Assembly: GCA_037576195.1 (NCBI GenBank)
Contig: CM075101.1
Location: forward strand, 23,374,001 to 23,438,000
Direction: 5' to 3'
DNA: 64,000 bases
From: Phytoseiulus persimilis
Lineage: Eukaryota > Arthropoda > Arachnida > Mesostigmata > Phytoseiidae
The translations under genes and the position numbers were made by a program. Positions 37,201-58,400 of the stretch are shown piece by piece; positions within the stretch are counted from its first letter, which is position 1, and each line of letters begins with the position of its first letter. The notes beneath the pieces were generated by a model. The model had not been told where the DNA came from. It was given only the letters and a program-made list of their open reading frames with translations, and searched no databases.

Positions 37201-40200
37201 GGAGCTTTCCCGTGTCCCGAGCGTTGATCGAATCGTCTGGCGCAGTATCCGGGGAAGAGAGTTGTCTCTTGGAGAAGGAGCACACTGACATCCTCGACTG
37301 CGAAGCGCTGGGTGTGCGAGCGAATATGCATGTCATTTCGGCACACATCCGAGCCGCGTCACTCGTACCTGGTTCCACGCCTTCAGTTCTCTACGGACCG
37401 CTTACCCACCTCCTCATCATACACTCCGTTCGCGTAGCGCGTCAAATCCATTTTACATTTCCCATTCTCCCCTTATATTCTGACCGGAGTTGTTTCCGCT
37501 GGAAAACCTCGCACGGCGGCGCCAGCTGCTGCAGAACTTTCGAAAGACTCGTTTGAGGGCCCCGATCCCTTCTAAAACCTAGACGAATCGGGAGATCTAC
37601 CATATGTTCGCTTCGAAATCCCACGGTCGGGAAACCACACAGTGAAGTGCCTCATCTGGGGCGTTCCTCCTGCGGAGGATTCCACAGGACTGAGGACCTG
37701 GGCCTTCCCAGTGTCGAACGAAATCGAGATTATCGTGATTATTTTTATGACTCCCAGATCCTATGATCATGATTATGACTATTAGCATCAGCGACTTCGA
37801 GAACTCACGACAGATTGTCAACTGCTCCCAAAATCTTGGTTCTCCATGGAAGGCCCACGTCGACGGCGAGATTACAGTCATGAATCTGGCCTCCTCAACG
37901 AAATCCGCGTCAGGTGGGAACGTTTGAGGGAAACGTACACCTACATTATGCTCAGCGACCCCGAAAACCACCGATCATTTATCAATCATCACCGGAGCCC
38001 TCTTCCGAAAAAAATCCCACGAATACGGATATGATCACGGCAAAACCAAAGGGGGGTTATGATTATGATTATATTCACAACAGTTATAATGATTCTGGCC
38101 ATTCTGTGATTTTGATTGTGATTTTAGTCATAATAATGATTCTATCATCGTTCGAATTGCACGTCACTGCGTCCAAGACTGGCAGAAACCAAGTCAAGGG
38201 CCAAAGTAGAAAATGAGCTCTATCTCGCAGGCCTCTGGACGCTGCTCCAATCACTGAGTATGCAATCTCAGACTCCCTGGTTCAGTTCGGTCATGGTAAC
38301 GCGTGAGCGTTACTATCATGTTACGAATGGACAGACGGGAGTATCGCCTGATTACGGATGCACTCCGTCACGATCGCTCCGACGCATTCAGAAAGGAAGA
38401 ATGCAACAGTACAACGATCAATCGTCTGACACTGTTTCAAAATGAGACGATACGCATCTTGTGACTGCGCTTGAATTCCTTGGAATAGTCTCACCCTGTT
38501 TTCGAGTGCAGGGAGAGCATGTCAGGGAACGAGAAACAAGAGTTGCAAACAAACACGAGAACTCATGAAGAGCTCCTCGAGGTGTTCGGGTTGCCGGAAT
38601 GATGCAGTATCCAAATAGAAATTAATGAACTCGCTGACAAAAAAATAGGTCGAGCTCTGGGAATATACAAGCCGGACAGCAGATGATCCTAGCATCACCT
38701 GCACGGGCCCTCCATTTGCCCGCGAAATACTTGACACCATCTATTGCTCCTTCCCGGGCTCAGCGAGTTTCAGGCCGCGACCGCAATGTTTCCACGCCTT
38801 CAGAAATGCCGCCTCTTATAGGATGTGTCCGTACAGTTTGTCTGAAACAGGAGGCGAATGGTGATTTTATTCGAGAGCGAAAGTCATTCAATAACTGGAA
38901 CCCATAATCTTGGGCATCATTCGATAATGCTTAGAGACTACGTTCTTACGGTAGTTCACGCACATCCGGCGGCTCACGCGCAGAGGGCCTCCGATGCTCG
39001 GAGGAAGGATTACCCTGAAATATGGGAGATAAGGGACTACTCTTCCTACCATAAATATACCCAGAATGCACAGTCATCGATGGAATTTGCAAAATCTGGC
39101 ATTTCTCCGTAATGGACGGAACGTTGCTACATCGTGCGGAATTATCGGGAGTCACATGCGTGCACACACCCAAAAGTTCCAGTCATGTTTTCAGTCAAAA
39201 AAGTAGCTCCTCATTTCGCAGATTCCAGGGTACAATAATATCCTACGACGATCCGCCTAAATCACTCCGGGGCTGACCTAAGATGCGTTTCAACAGGCTA
39301 TTCAGGTTCCCGTTCTCGTTTCAGATACAACAAGAACTCGCTCTGGGGATCCTACGAAGAGGCAGGAGAACCCGGGGAGCTGTCACAAGAAGAAGTTGAA
39401 ATTCTCGAGAATAAGGATTGCTGTCCTTCTGTAACGGAGCTGATTCATCCGTTGGCTGGTGTTTCTCGGAACGGAATGATAATGGAAATTTATCGTGGCG
39501 AGAACAAGACGCAAAAATTCTATCAAACATCGTGCCGTCGAGAGGTCAAAGACAGACCCTGCAGGTAAGGTCGTCTCATCCTACAACCTCGCTCACCGTG
39601 GCTAACCTCGCCTCGACAGCTCTGAATCAGGATGATGGAACACGTACATGTTGCATGGTGTTTCACTCTATGGACAAGGCTGTGAGATCGCATTGAGGAG
39701 GCTGCGGTTTCTTGATCTCCCGATCGAGAGATAGTTCGGAGATTTCCATATCTCGCTCTCACACAAGATACCTTCGTTCGCGGGACGCTGATGAGTTAGC
39801 ATACGGAATGGAAGTCAGCTCTAGAATTGCCCTCTGAAGCAGAAGGAAGACGGCTCGGCTTTACTCATGCATGACTGCGGAACAAAATGCTCCGACTGGA
39901 AGGATCTCTCGCTGATCGTTGAATTTCCGTTTTCAGATTCGTTCGCTCGAAATACGAGTTGGCTTCTCGCTGCAAGCAGGAATATAGCTACACTTACGCA
40001 ATCGTGCGTGATGTAAACACAGAAAGCCCGTGGCGAATGGACCACATTCGCGTCAGATCAGGTTGTACTTGCAAGGTTACGAAGGTGACTCGCGCTCGGA
40101 GTGGGGAAGCTCGCAAAAAAAGAAAATGAAAGGGGTCTCAAACTGAGAAAGTCTCACTCAGCATTCCTGAAACATGAGAACAACACGATTGCTTGAACAA

Positions 40201-43200
40201 CATCTCGAAGCAAGATTTTCAGCTCTCTCTCTCTCATCCTTCCTAAACCTCTCCAGCGGAGCGCGCTGTACATTCTCAACGAAGTCAGTTCAGCGTGATG
40301 AAGTGCAACCTGATGAGGATTCAACTACATAATGTTCATCTGAACCAGCCGCAAGCCGAGCAAGAAGTCGCGTCACTCGGCGCCCCGGCTGTAGAAAAGC
40401 TTGCAAAGCGGAAGGGCGTAAACTGCGAAGCCCTCCTGCCATGAAATAGAACTCACCCAATTGGATCATCAAACGCAATTCGCGACTTCAAATTACTTCC
40501 ATCATTTGTGTTGTGCTGCGAATTCTCAACGAACAACAGAACAAAGAGCAACCACCAACTCAAGGGACTGCGACGATTCATTCAATGATTCCTATAACTG
40601 CTGAACTGGGTTTTATTCCTGCGACAAACCCTGCTCTGCTGATGCCAACACCGGATGTTGCTAGAGATGTGACTCGTGGTCATATCGATGGCCAGGCGAA
40701 GGGAATCATAAGTAAGGCAGAGCGGGATAGAATAGGATAGTGTTTCATTTCGGCCGGCCTATTCTCTCATCGCTGTACATAGAATCTAGCTTGAGTTCGG
40801 CGGCAGAACACAGAGCAACCATGAAATGGGCGGAGCCATGTACAAAAGACAACCAAAAATAGCAATCTTCGATTTCAACACTTTTCCGGTGTTGACTGAT
40901 GAGCTGACAACCTTGTCCCCTACGTCAGTGAATGATCGATACAAACAGATCATCGAATAGGGTGTCAGAAACCCGGTCAAATACTTCGATATCAAACATC
41001 ACGAGTTCAATTGATCCTACTCGGTGTGTATACGTAGCAGCACCATTTCTGAAGCTGGGATGTGTTTATAGCCTTCAGCGGCCACTTTACAACCCTAAAT
41101 AGACATCTGAAAACGTAATCTATCGAACACTGAATCTACATTTCCGCGATTGCCGATGCGCTGGTCATCTGAGCCGTTGCATCGTCTAGACTCCGAATGT
41201 TCGAGTCAAACTTGCAATAATGAGCTGCTAGGGGTATTTATTTTCTTCGTGGACTGAAATAGAGTCGAACCTGAGCATATGACGGAGTCGACCTCCCAAG
41301 TGCCAGGAGCCTCTGTTCTGTGCCGTTTATCCCGTTCGTTTCATTCTCTACTGATCGATTAATGACAGTGAGTGGCTGTTCAATATTACGTTCTTCTATA
41401 TCGCCTGATTATGAGTCGGACAGCGCTTCCCTTTCAGTGCAGTTGAAGTTGATCATATCTCATCAGTAAGAAGCAGCTTTGAAAACGAACGAATCAGAAT
41501 TCTATGGACAGCTTAAGCTGGGTCGCCATCCCACGTGATCGAATCCAAGAGTGCCGAGAGTGATAAAGTTTCCGACAGATACTCGTTGATTCGATATCTA
41601 GAAGGTGACAAGTTCGAGATTCGTGAGCTTAGGACTCAGATCTCGAAGGTTTCAAGAGCGAGGTATGAGATCACGAGTCTGATGCAAATAGTCTTCGAGG
41701 AATGGCGCTCCACAATCCCGTTTTCAGACTGGGCTACGCATATCACGAGGCGCTATTATGAAACCGGAAGCGTATCATGCATCTGCTATGCCAGCGGTCT
41801 TGAAGACTCTCCCTGCCAAACCCGACAGCTTGAACAATCAGGCGGGGGCATGTTCAGAAGGTAAACAGACTATATTTGACTTTCGAGGATTAGTGTTGAC
41901 ACCTATAGAGAATATATGGGTACGAAGTCGTTAAAAATAAATTCCATGATTATTTTTGCTCTCCAAATTTGGCGAATTCATATATAGGCTCCGAACTTTG
42001 ATTTTGTGGACCTCGATTACGAGAACTCTCGATGTATGGAGCTCAATCCGAGACGTTTCGCGGTGCCATCTGTTAGTGACAGTCATCGATGGAAGCGGTG
42101 ACTGTTGGAGACGGTCTCACTGACTCACATTGACGGTTAGGGCAGAGGCCATGATCCGCAGGTGATCTTGATAACATGTGCCCCGATTATATCAGCGGCT
42201 TCTGACATTTATCAATTCGCCTCATTGAGGTTCCACCATAGTTGTGACGAGAGCATCGCTCCGCATATTCTATCATGACGTATGCTCTAACAGATGAAGC
42301 TCTCCAACCACATTTCGAGTGCGTGCTTTCTGACGCGCCACGTTTCCTGGGTTCGAGTGATTATCGTTGAGATTTAACGGGTGGAAAGGAAGCAACTCTC
42401 AGCAGCTTCCCCTCAGCCTATATATCTGATCCTTCCACTTCGGAGGGTGATTCGTAAGGTGCCATTCCCACAAGAGCGAGTCAGAGAAGTCGGATCTTCA
42501 AAACTCTTGCGTCAATTTCTCCAGTAATCTCTCGCTCTGTTCCTCTTTTTGTGAAGCCGGTCTTCGTAGACGGAGTATCGCCGCTGGGGTTCCAAACAAT
42601 TTCCGCTACAGCTGCTCCAACTGATTCCGGAACGAAAAGCGAGATTGAATGCTCGAAAGACAAAGGTTATCACCATGAACCTCGACAGGATCCCGGACTA
42701 TTACGCGTGTCGTTCTGCCTGCAGCGAATTATTTACAATTCTGATCGTTACCCATTCATTTGACGTTAATGAGCTCCGAGCGCAATTCGGAGAAAATCCA
42801 GGTGCGACCTCAGTCCGACAACGTAAGTCGGAATCCGATTGTTCCAATCGATAGAATCGATTCCCCGGTTGTACTCAGCTATCGGTGAATATATCCGCAT
42901 CACCAAGAGCGAATTTCAGATACTCACAGCGTAAACGACTTTATCCTCCTAGTTGTTGTCTGGAGCGGTTCTTGAAATTGTTCTCAACAACGACGCGGTC
43001 TGTTCTGCATCTTCCGCCACTGGGATATCGGGCGCCTCCTCAACGACGAGATGGCGGAGCAGTGATCGAATAAGTCGGTCAGAACGATCGAGACAAGTAG
43101 TTTTAAGGCATACTGCTAAAAATCACAGCGCTCGATGTGACTGCAGTGCTCATTGAAGTGTTTGTGAAATTGAAGGATGAGCAAGGTGAACGCGTGCTTT

Positions 43201-44639
43201 CGTGCATTGGAATCCAGTTCAATCCACCTTCATGTGCCGCACGGAAACGGCAACAGGCCCGAGCAATTTTTTCGCAAGACCGATACAGTTCTGAGGCGAA
43301 TTCACGCATTGCATGTTAGGAACCGCTCTCGGGACACGGTTCCGCTGCTCCATTGAGTCCTTGCTCTGGGAGGTTTCAAAGAATAGAGAGGAGGCGACTC
43401 GAGAAATCTGTTTGTCAGTGAGGCTATGCCCAGAATCCTTACTGTGGGCGTGTGATGCTCTGTTTCGATCTGGGGCTGATTCAACAGCCGGGCGCATGCG
43501 ACTTGGGCTCTTCGTCACGTATCCTGAAGAACCGCGTTCCGTTATCATACATGAAGAATGAGCTGTCTTCGAACTTCATCCTCGGTCGCACACATTTGTG
43601 AATTTGTAGAAATCTCGTGAACGATGAAGGAGAAGTTCCCTCGTTGTTTCGAATTGTATACATGCTGTCAATTTATTCATTGAATCTTTCTTCTCACCAT
43701 AATCGTAGGAATGGAAATGCAACTCCAAATGCGGTATTCGTTCGTCTGCTGTTCTTATCGTAAAAGTGGCTGTTGAGCATGATATTTAGTCTCGTCGGAT
43801 TTATATCAGCCTCATCGGCGTTCCCGCACCCAACGTATGGTTGGGTTTTCCAGCTTGTTCGTTCTCGGGATAGAAAGTCTATGCAGAATTTTCAGAGAGG
43901 GTATATCCTCAAAGGCCATCGGGAACGAAATCGGAAGGCTCGTTCACAGGCTCATGACGTGTCGTTTGAACTGAGGGATGTGGTTCACAGATGTGATCGA
44001 TTTTGTTGCTGGCTAACGCCTATACATTGAGAACTCAAAGCAACGAATTGCACGTTTCCCAGTCAACGTCTACCTGGGCAGGAACCTTGAACATAGCGAA
44101 GGCAGCCCACACAAACTCGCACCCAGGTTCACACGCTCCACGCAGAGACTCATGACTTTCATTGAATTAAATTGGCGCTTCTTCTTTAGGATATTCCTTC
44201 AAAGTTACCATAGGAACTCAAGCTCCGGAATATTGATCCACCACCAGACGCGAATCAAATGAGGCCGTTGTCCAGGAGAATACTGATAGCAGCTGTTCTA
44301 CGAGGTACCTATGAATTACTGATGCGATTCACTCACTGGTTGATTGATAGTTGAACTCGTGATTGATAGAGACGGCATGGGGATAGAATCCTTGCGGAAT
44401 ATTGGTTGAGTTCAAGCGTGAATTGATGTCGTAGAAAACGCCTCCTCGTCGTGCATGAATAAAGGATGCCCTGCACAGACACGCAGTCATTCGCACAGTC
44501 ACACTTTCATGACATGACGGCTCCACTGAACCGTGCCCTGTCATTCGAAGGGAAAACGGAGATTTCCGAGAGCTCTAACTCAATTACTCTGATTGATTTG
44601 TACACTGAGCTGATGTGTGACTGGGTCCGGCGATTCGTT
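34260..44639. other. Ten-kilobase stretch without a recognisable gene
   Basis: No homology seen. The most protein-like frames are plus 35287-35526 (VFRVFSWNCGPLVESSNAVT), plus 41535-41864 (109 codons, ending near a GTAAAC donor), plus 43137-43319 and plus 43313-43561, but the opposite strand is also open across several of them. ATTATGAT-type microsatellite sequence occurs at about 37730-37790 and 38055-38085, and a CT run near 40225-40240. Part of this may be 3' flank of the multiplexin gene or an unrecognised gene. Confidence 0.3.
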
Positions 44640-51869
<7,230 letters not shown>

Positions 51870-52532
51870 CAGAGTTCGGCGAATTCTGGTGACTATCCCG
51901 GCGGAAAATATGACTTCTGAATTCGTTTATTGTGAGAACTTCATCGCAAGCTCAGGGATGGGTGCATCATCTGGAGCAGCGATCCGGCGCTGCGGCTGCT
52001 GTTGCTTTCGCTCGACGACAACGATTACGCAGGCTGCGTCCTCGATCTACAGCGCACAAGTCCCGAGCCAACAGGCGGTGCGTCAAGTTGGGAGCATTCC
52101 AGCCGCCTCTTGAGTTTCACCTTTCTGAGTGTTCTGGACGCATACTTGGGCCAAAAGTTGGCTGCGCGGCAGCCGAGTGCCATCAGTGTTAGTCACCCGT
52201 TGAATTATCTTCGCGTGTCCTGTGATTGTCCAAGAGGCCGATGACCTAATTCGGGCGCTCCTATCGGTCGTGAGCTAGTGACGTTCTTGCTCTCGAACTA
52301 CTGACTCAGTTAATAATGGTATTGTTCCAAGTTTCATGGTACATGTGCCTGCAGCAGTGGATATCGTCTTCGTGAGACAGTAGAATTGCTCGGTGCAGCA
52401 GACACTGCAAAGCCCGCGTGAAAGAGCTGTGAACTCTGTTGTTCCCACTGCCCTCCGTTCGCATTTTTCCGAGGGAGAAACTCTGCCCGTCTCCGGGTTT
52501 TATGCTGTCGATGCTCAATGTGCGTCTGAGTG
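51870..52532. other. Divergent intergenic region between multiplexin and the first sulfatase
   Basis: A plus frame at about 51970-52244 reads SSDPALRLLLLSLDDNDYAG and continues to a stop at 52244. It looks protein-like but has no recognisable family or certain start, so it may be a small unrelated exon or chance. Otherwise this probably holds the promoters of the two flanking genes. Confidence 0.35.
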
Positions 52533-55194
52533 ATGACTTCAAAGTGGGGGATCGTCTCTAGGAATGCTTTGACGCTCGTTCTCTGCGGAGCACTTGCTGC
52601 CGTGATTACATTCGTGGTTTTAAAATATTCGCCAGTATTCAGAGACTCGAGACCACATATCGTCGTCGTCCTCGCGGACGACTTGGTGAGTTGGAATCTG
52701 AGGATGTTTCCTTGTTTGGTGGATTCGAAATGAAGGGAATGGGGACTGATTGACGACCATGTCCGTTTTTGCTCCAAAAGTCCCGTTCGATCATGTTGGG
52801 TGCAAAACATCCCATGAGTGGACAGAGCTCAAGCTGAATCGATGTGCCGCGTCACGTTTGTTTGTCACAAACTCTACCAGAGCACGTTTTCAGGGTTTCG
52901 ACGATGTTTCGTTCCATGGAAATGAACAGATCCCTACGCCCAATTTGGATGCGATGGCAGCGGACGGTGTCATCCTCAACAGGCACTACGCTGCCATGTC
53001 CGGCACACCGTCCCGGGGCGCTTTCTTCACGGCAAAGCTGCCTCTTCGCATCGGTATCTAGAGCATAGATCAAAGCCGGACAATGATGTGACGGAAGACT
53101 CGGGCAGGGCCCCGTGGGAATAATTCTTCTCTAAACGAGAGCTGTTCTTAATCGCTCAGGCTTGAATGAAGCACCGGTACTCAAGGGAGTTTACGGGAGC
53201 GGATTGTCCCTGAAACACAAATTGCTGCCAGCGTACATGCGTGATCTTGGATATGAGACTCACTTGATAGGCAGAGTACGTTCTCTACAATGAACCCGTT
53301 CGCAGTATGAGCTCAGACCAACCGCTAAGAGCCGCGTACCGGTAGGTTGCGCTCGAAAATCAGAGACTGATATCCTTGAAACTCGGTGTTGCAGTGGAGT
53401 CTGGGTTTCTACAAGCAGAGTTTACTGCCAACGAGTCGAGGATTCGATACTCATTACGGCCCTTATTCGGACTCAGGAAGCTACAGCAGTCATCTTTCAT
53501 ACGAGGTCAAATGAATTCGTTTTGCCGAGCACGTTATCGATAGGTCCTGATGGCCGAGGCTCATCAGACACTTACTTCGTGTAATAGACCACGACCATTT
53601 GATTCAGGAGGAATGGCGGCCATACAACGTCCCGCCGGGCTACGATCTGCACCTGAACGGAGAACCTGCTTTCAACGGGTTCAGTACCTACATAACGGAT
53701 CTGTACGACCTGCGCTTCAGCACGATCGTGCACCGAAGACGCAAGCCGCTGTTCATTGTTTTCTCGCACATGACCCCACACGGAGCGTCTCCCGGGCCTC
53801 TCCATCAGCCTTCGCCTCTCTACGATTCGGGGTCCAAGTTCGACAACATCCAAGACAAAGATCGAAAATCGTACGCAAGTATGCCGATCCATATCAGCTC
53901 GTCAACTCCTTGAATCAACCTAGCTCTTCGGTGGGTTCTGCTCATGCTCCCTCCCAAAAACTTCCCACTGATCTCTTCCAGAAATGGTGGATTCATTGGA
54001 CGACTCGTTCAGCCGGATGGTCGACGTCTTGCGCAAGAACAAGATCCTGTCCGAAACAGTGATCCTTTTCAGTTCGGATAACGGGGGCACCACCTTCCGG
54101 GATCCCGACTTCAAAACGGGAGCGTCCAACTGGCCGCTGCGAGGTCAAAAAAACACCCAATGGGAGGGCGGCGTTCGAGTTGCCAGCTTCATATGGAGCA
54201 GCCTCATCAGAAAACCCTACGTCAGTGACAAACTTTATCACTTTGTGGATTGGCTGGCCACCTTCTACAAGCTTGGAGGTGAGCTTCGTCGCCTCTAGAG
54301 ATGGAATTTCGAGAGTCCTGTACCGACACATCAGGCCAGCGAGAATTCGAAGGGTCCTTCGAGGCGGGAACCGAAGCCGGACTTTTTGCAGGTGGCAAAG
54401 TCAGTAATCTCAAGGACATCGATGGCTACAACGTTTGGGATTCCATCGCGGAAAGGAATACAACTTCTCCCCGACAGAAGATACTCCTTGCGTATGATCG
54501 AGACAACACAGACGACAGTCCTGGTTTCGCAGCCATCGTGGGGAAATATAAATATGTTTCCGGCGCATGGAAGGAGCGATCTCAGACAAACCACTACGCG
54601 CCCGCAGGCCTAAGGCGGACCACCAATTTTCAGAATCTTGAGCGCCTGCGGAAAGAATCCAGCGTTGCTCGGGCGCTCAAAGCCGTTGGGCGAGACGGAC
54701 CGGAGGCACACGAAAACTGGAGGGAGAAAGCTAGGATCAAATGCTACTGGGGTGCGGATCTGAGATGCAACGACATGAGTTGTGAAAGAATGATGCAAAC
54801 ATTCACCGGGGTCACTGAGAACACCGAAGTCAAGGTGACACCATACAACATGACGCATGAATGCGATTTCAAACATGATTCGTGTCTCTTCAACCTTGAG
54901 GACGATCCCTGCGAGACAACGAATATCGCAACTGAAAACAGGCAGATTCGGGATGATATCGCAAGTTACATCCTGAACAAGTTCGAGCCCGTCGAGTCCA
55001 CTGCCAAAGTCGTGTATAATGAGTGCTTCGATAGGAATTCGAACCCTGCGAATCACGATCCGCCCGTCTGGAAACCATGGCTCAATGGTTGCGACAACCT
55101 CCTCGGCGAGGTGTGTTTGACAGGTGCGCTGGGGTTCGCGCAAACCGCGCTCAGTCCAGTCTGTCCTCCAGGAGGCAATCTCGTGGACGGATGA
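52533..55194 (+). CDS. Arylsulfatase B-like pseudoenzyme (formylglycine site lost)
   Basis: Seven exons, 52533-52685, 52894-53053, 53160-53275, 53395-53505, 53608-53878, 53982-54278 and 54335-55194, join in phases 0,1,0,0,1,1 and give 655 residues. An N-terminal hydrophobic segment (ALTLVLCGALAAVITFVVL) acts as signal or type II anchor. Sulfatase landmarks are [24 protein letters not shown] and NWPLRGQK...WEGGVR. The signature C-x-P-S-R, whose Cys becomes formylglycine, reads SGTPSR: Gly88 replaces Cys. The GKWHLG motif reads GRWSLG (Arg143, Ser145 for Lys and His). These three residues are essential in ARSB-type sulfatases, so it should not hydrolyse sulfate esters. The reading frame, splice sites and many surface cysteines are intact, arguing for a maintained pseudoenzyme rather than a decayed gene. 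It sits head-to-tail with an intact paralogue. Confidence 0.92.
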
Positions 55195-55209
55195 AGATTT
55201 TTGTTGTGC

Positions 55210-55215
55210 AATAAA
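55210..55215 (+). promoter_or_regulatory. Polyadenylation signal of the first sulfatase gene
   Basis: AATAAA 16 bases after the stop codon. Confidence 0.65.
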
Positions 55216-55456
55216 CCCGAGAAGCGGGAGCCTTGCGAAAATGACCGCTCATGTGAATTACTTGTAGTCTTGGAAGCATCTGTCCGCGATTACTGGCAGC
55301 TCAGGCGAGGATAAGTTGTTCCACTCTCTCAATGAGCACGAAATATCGTACGTCAAAATGTGGAAGTCTCCGCTGAGAGCGAGGCCATTTTATGTTTTGA
55401 CTCCTCGCAGACAAACTCCACAAAAACGCAGAAAGGTGGCGTGAACTCTCCATAGG

Positions 55457-58400
55457 ATGGATGCGGTCGGTACCGGGGTCCAGCCCGGGCTCGAATCGAA
55501 TGTTTCCAAGGTTCCGTGGTGTCGCAGAGCCTCGTTCAAAAAACTCGTAGTCGCTCTCGCATTTCTGGTTGTGATCACAATCGCCGTCATTATCCTGGTT
55601 TTCTTCTTCTGGAAGAAACAGCGCGCGCCGGACGTAATACTTTTCATCGTGGACGATATGGTAAGCCTCTCCTCAGTCGGCACTCTCAATCAGGAAAGTC
55701 CAGACTACTCGGAACATCAATGACTCGATGAGTTTCAAAAATTTCGGCTATTCTGCAGTGAACTCGGCGCTGAACGCAACCTCATCGTTCTCTCGAGTTC
55801 ATCCCAGCTCCAAGTGCAGAGAAGCTGCCTGCGTCTCGAGGCATGTGTTCGTTCTGCAACGAAACTAGCCCGCGCCGACAGTCATAAACTTTAATGCACG
55901 AAACAGCGGAGCAGAGGTTGATCGCGTGCCGATTCAAAAGGCTTTTAAGGCTGATGCTGTCAGCGAGTTTCTTATTTAGATCTTTGAACAGTGTGACCCG
56001 TTTTCACTACCTTGTGCCGAACCAAAGCGCGTCGCCCACCTTTCCTGTGAGACTCCGGCCGACAGTTTCAATCCGCCAGCTCAAGTTCTGCTGTCCACCA
56101 GCTGTGAATCGCGCACAGCACTCTCGTTCGCAGAGCACTCGGACCAGCCAGAGCGAGAATTCTGTACGCCGACAGACCGAGTGTAAGCGGGCCGACTTTG
56201 GTCAGCCATAGGCTCTACGTGACGTGATGCTCGAAAGTAATCCGAACGTCCTAGAGCTAATTAATATAGCGCTCTTCTGCCGTTTTTCTGGGTTGACCGC
56301 GGACACGTTCTCCCGTCGATGTAGGCACCGGATGCGTATCTACCGGATCGATGATGATTCACCTCGGTCGGGAGCGATATCGATCACGTCCCTGCAGGGC
56401 CATGTCGTCTGGATGCTCCGAAGCAGAAGCATCAGTTAGCAGCGATGGCTTCCATTAGCGCGATAGTATTGTTTGGAATACATGGACTCTGTAATACAAG
56501 TATGAGCTGTGACACACACACAGATCAGTGCTCGTAGCGAGAGATCCAATCCTTCAAGGGCGGTCCGTTGCAATCGAGGGCAGATCAAAACTATGACGAA
56601 CGCGAAGTTTCTCAAATTTGACTCCTCAGGGCTGGTCAGACGTTTCCTTCCACGCTAACGGACAGATACCAACTCCGAATATCGACGCCATGTGTTCGGA
56701 CGCCGTTCTCCTGAACTCTCACTACGTTCAGCCCACGTGCACTCCATCGAGAGCGGCTTTACTGACGGGAAAATATCCCATAAAATTAGGTTTGTGTTCA
56801 AGAGTTCCCCTGTGTTCCGTTTGAGGATCCGAATCGCGATGCCACCTGTTTTGGAAGCGCGATCTCAGCGGTCAAAGCTCATGTTCCTCGATCAGTTTCC
56901 CTGAGCTCTTGACATACAGCGTCATCACCCAGATATTTGAAAGCTCCGAGCAGAGTTGCAGGAATACGAACGATATTCTCCCCACAGGGCTTCAAGAGTA
57001 CGTCATTGAGGCGGGAAGGAGCGAGGCTCTTAACTCGTCGCATAAGCTTCTCCCGGAGTATTTGAGAGAGCTCGGCTACGCGACACATCTGATCGGAAAA
57101 GTACGGGAACGAGCGGCGTACTCGCAAACTCAGCGGGGGAGATCGGAAGCGCATAACGGTCAAAATTCGTTTGTATTCCAGTGGCACTTGGGATTCTATT
57201 CGGAAGAATACCTGCCCCAGAACAGAGGTTTCGACTCTTTCTACGGTTATTACAATGGCGCCGGCTCCTACTACAACCACACCGTTACGGATGTGAATAA
57301 GCTTTACTGGAAGAATTATTCGCAGAACTGTTCAGAGATGGAGCGAAAACGCTCGAGCACGACTGACACACCACACACTTGTGTGCAGGCAAGCGGCCGG
57401 ACAGGCTACGACTGGCATTTGGACAATCAGATCGACAGGAGCGCCGAGGGGAAATACGCAACGGATATCATCACTCAAAGAGCCAAGGATCTGATAAAAT
57501 TCAGAGAGCCGGAGAAACCGATGTTTTTGATGATTTCCCATATGGCACCGCATGGAGGAGATCAAGGCAAACTATACGAGGTCGATGAGCGATGGGTGCA
57601 AGATCCCGCAATCGAGCACATCAAGCACAGGGGTCGGAAAGCGTATGCCGGTGAGACGCGAAAACTGATTGATTCAAGTCATGATTTGAGCAAGATGCGA
57701 TGATTTCTCCCAGGGAACGCTTCAAGAATTCCTGATCTCAGGAATGGTACGAGCCTTGGACGACGCATTCGGTCAAACAGTGGCCGCTCTCGACGAGGCG
57801 AACATGCTGGGCAACGTAGTGATTCTGTTCTCGTCGGACAACGGTGGATCGAGCGTTCGCGACGAGGTCTTCGCCACCGGGGCCTCTAACTGGCCTCTAC
57901 GTGGACAGAAATTCTCAATGTGGGATGGTGGCGTCCGGGCGGCCAGTTTTCTCTGGAGTCCTCTGCTCAAATCGCAGCGCTACATCAACAGACATCTTTA
58001 TCACATCACTGATTGGCTGCCAACTTTCTACAAGCTTGCAGGTAGAGTGGTTCCTCCTCAGATCCTCGCTGAAGCCTGGTCGTTGAAGCCCGGAGTAAGA
58101 AAACGTCATCATTCAGGTGGAAAAGCGAAATTGCCGGATGATCTCGATGGATTCGACATCTGGGAATCTATAAGCCGCAACGGGGACTCGCCGCGCAAAA
58201 ATATCCTGATCAACTACGATACCGGTGGAACCGAGAACTTCGCGGTGCGTCGAGGGAAGTTCAAGTTGATTCATGGCAAGCCTCCAATCCAAATTCGACC
58301 GTGGTACAACTCTTGGTACGCAGCAGCTGGAGGCACGATGGATGACTTCATGAGGCTTCAAAAAGCGATGAAAGGATCCGTGGCTTACGGTGTCCTGCGG

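Noticed and set aside
43219-43561. Overlapping plus and minus ORFs of 82-109 codons
   Set aside because: Neither strand shows a family motif and each would shadow the other; evidence does not favour one.
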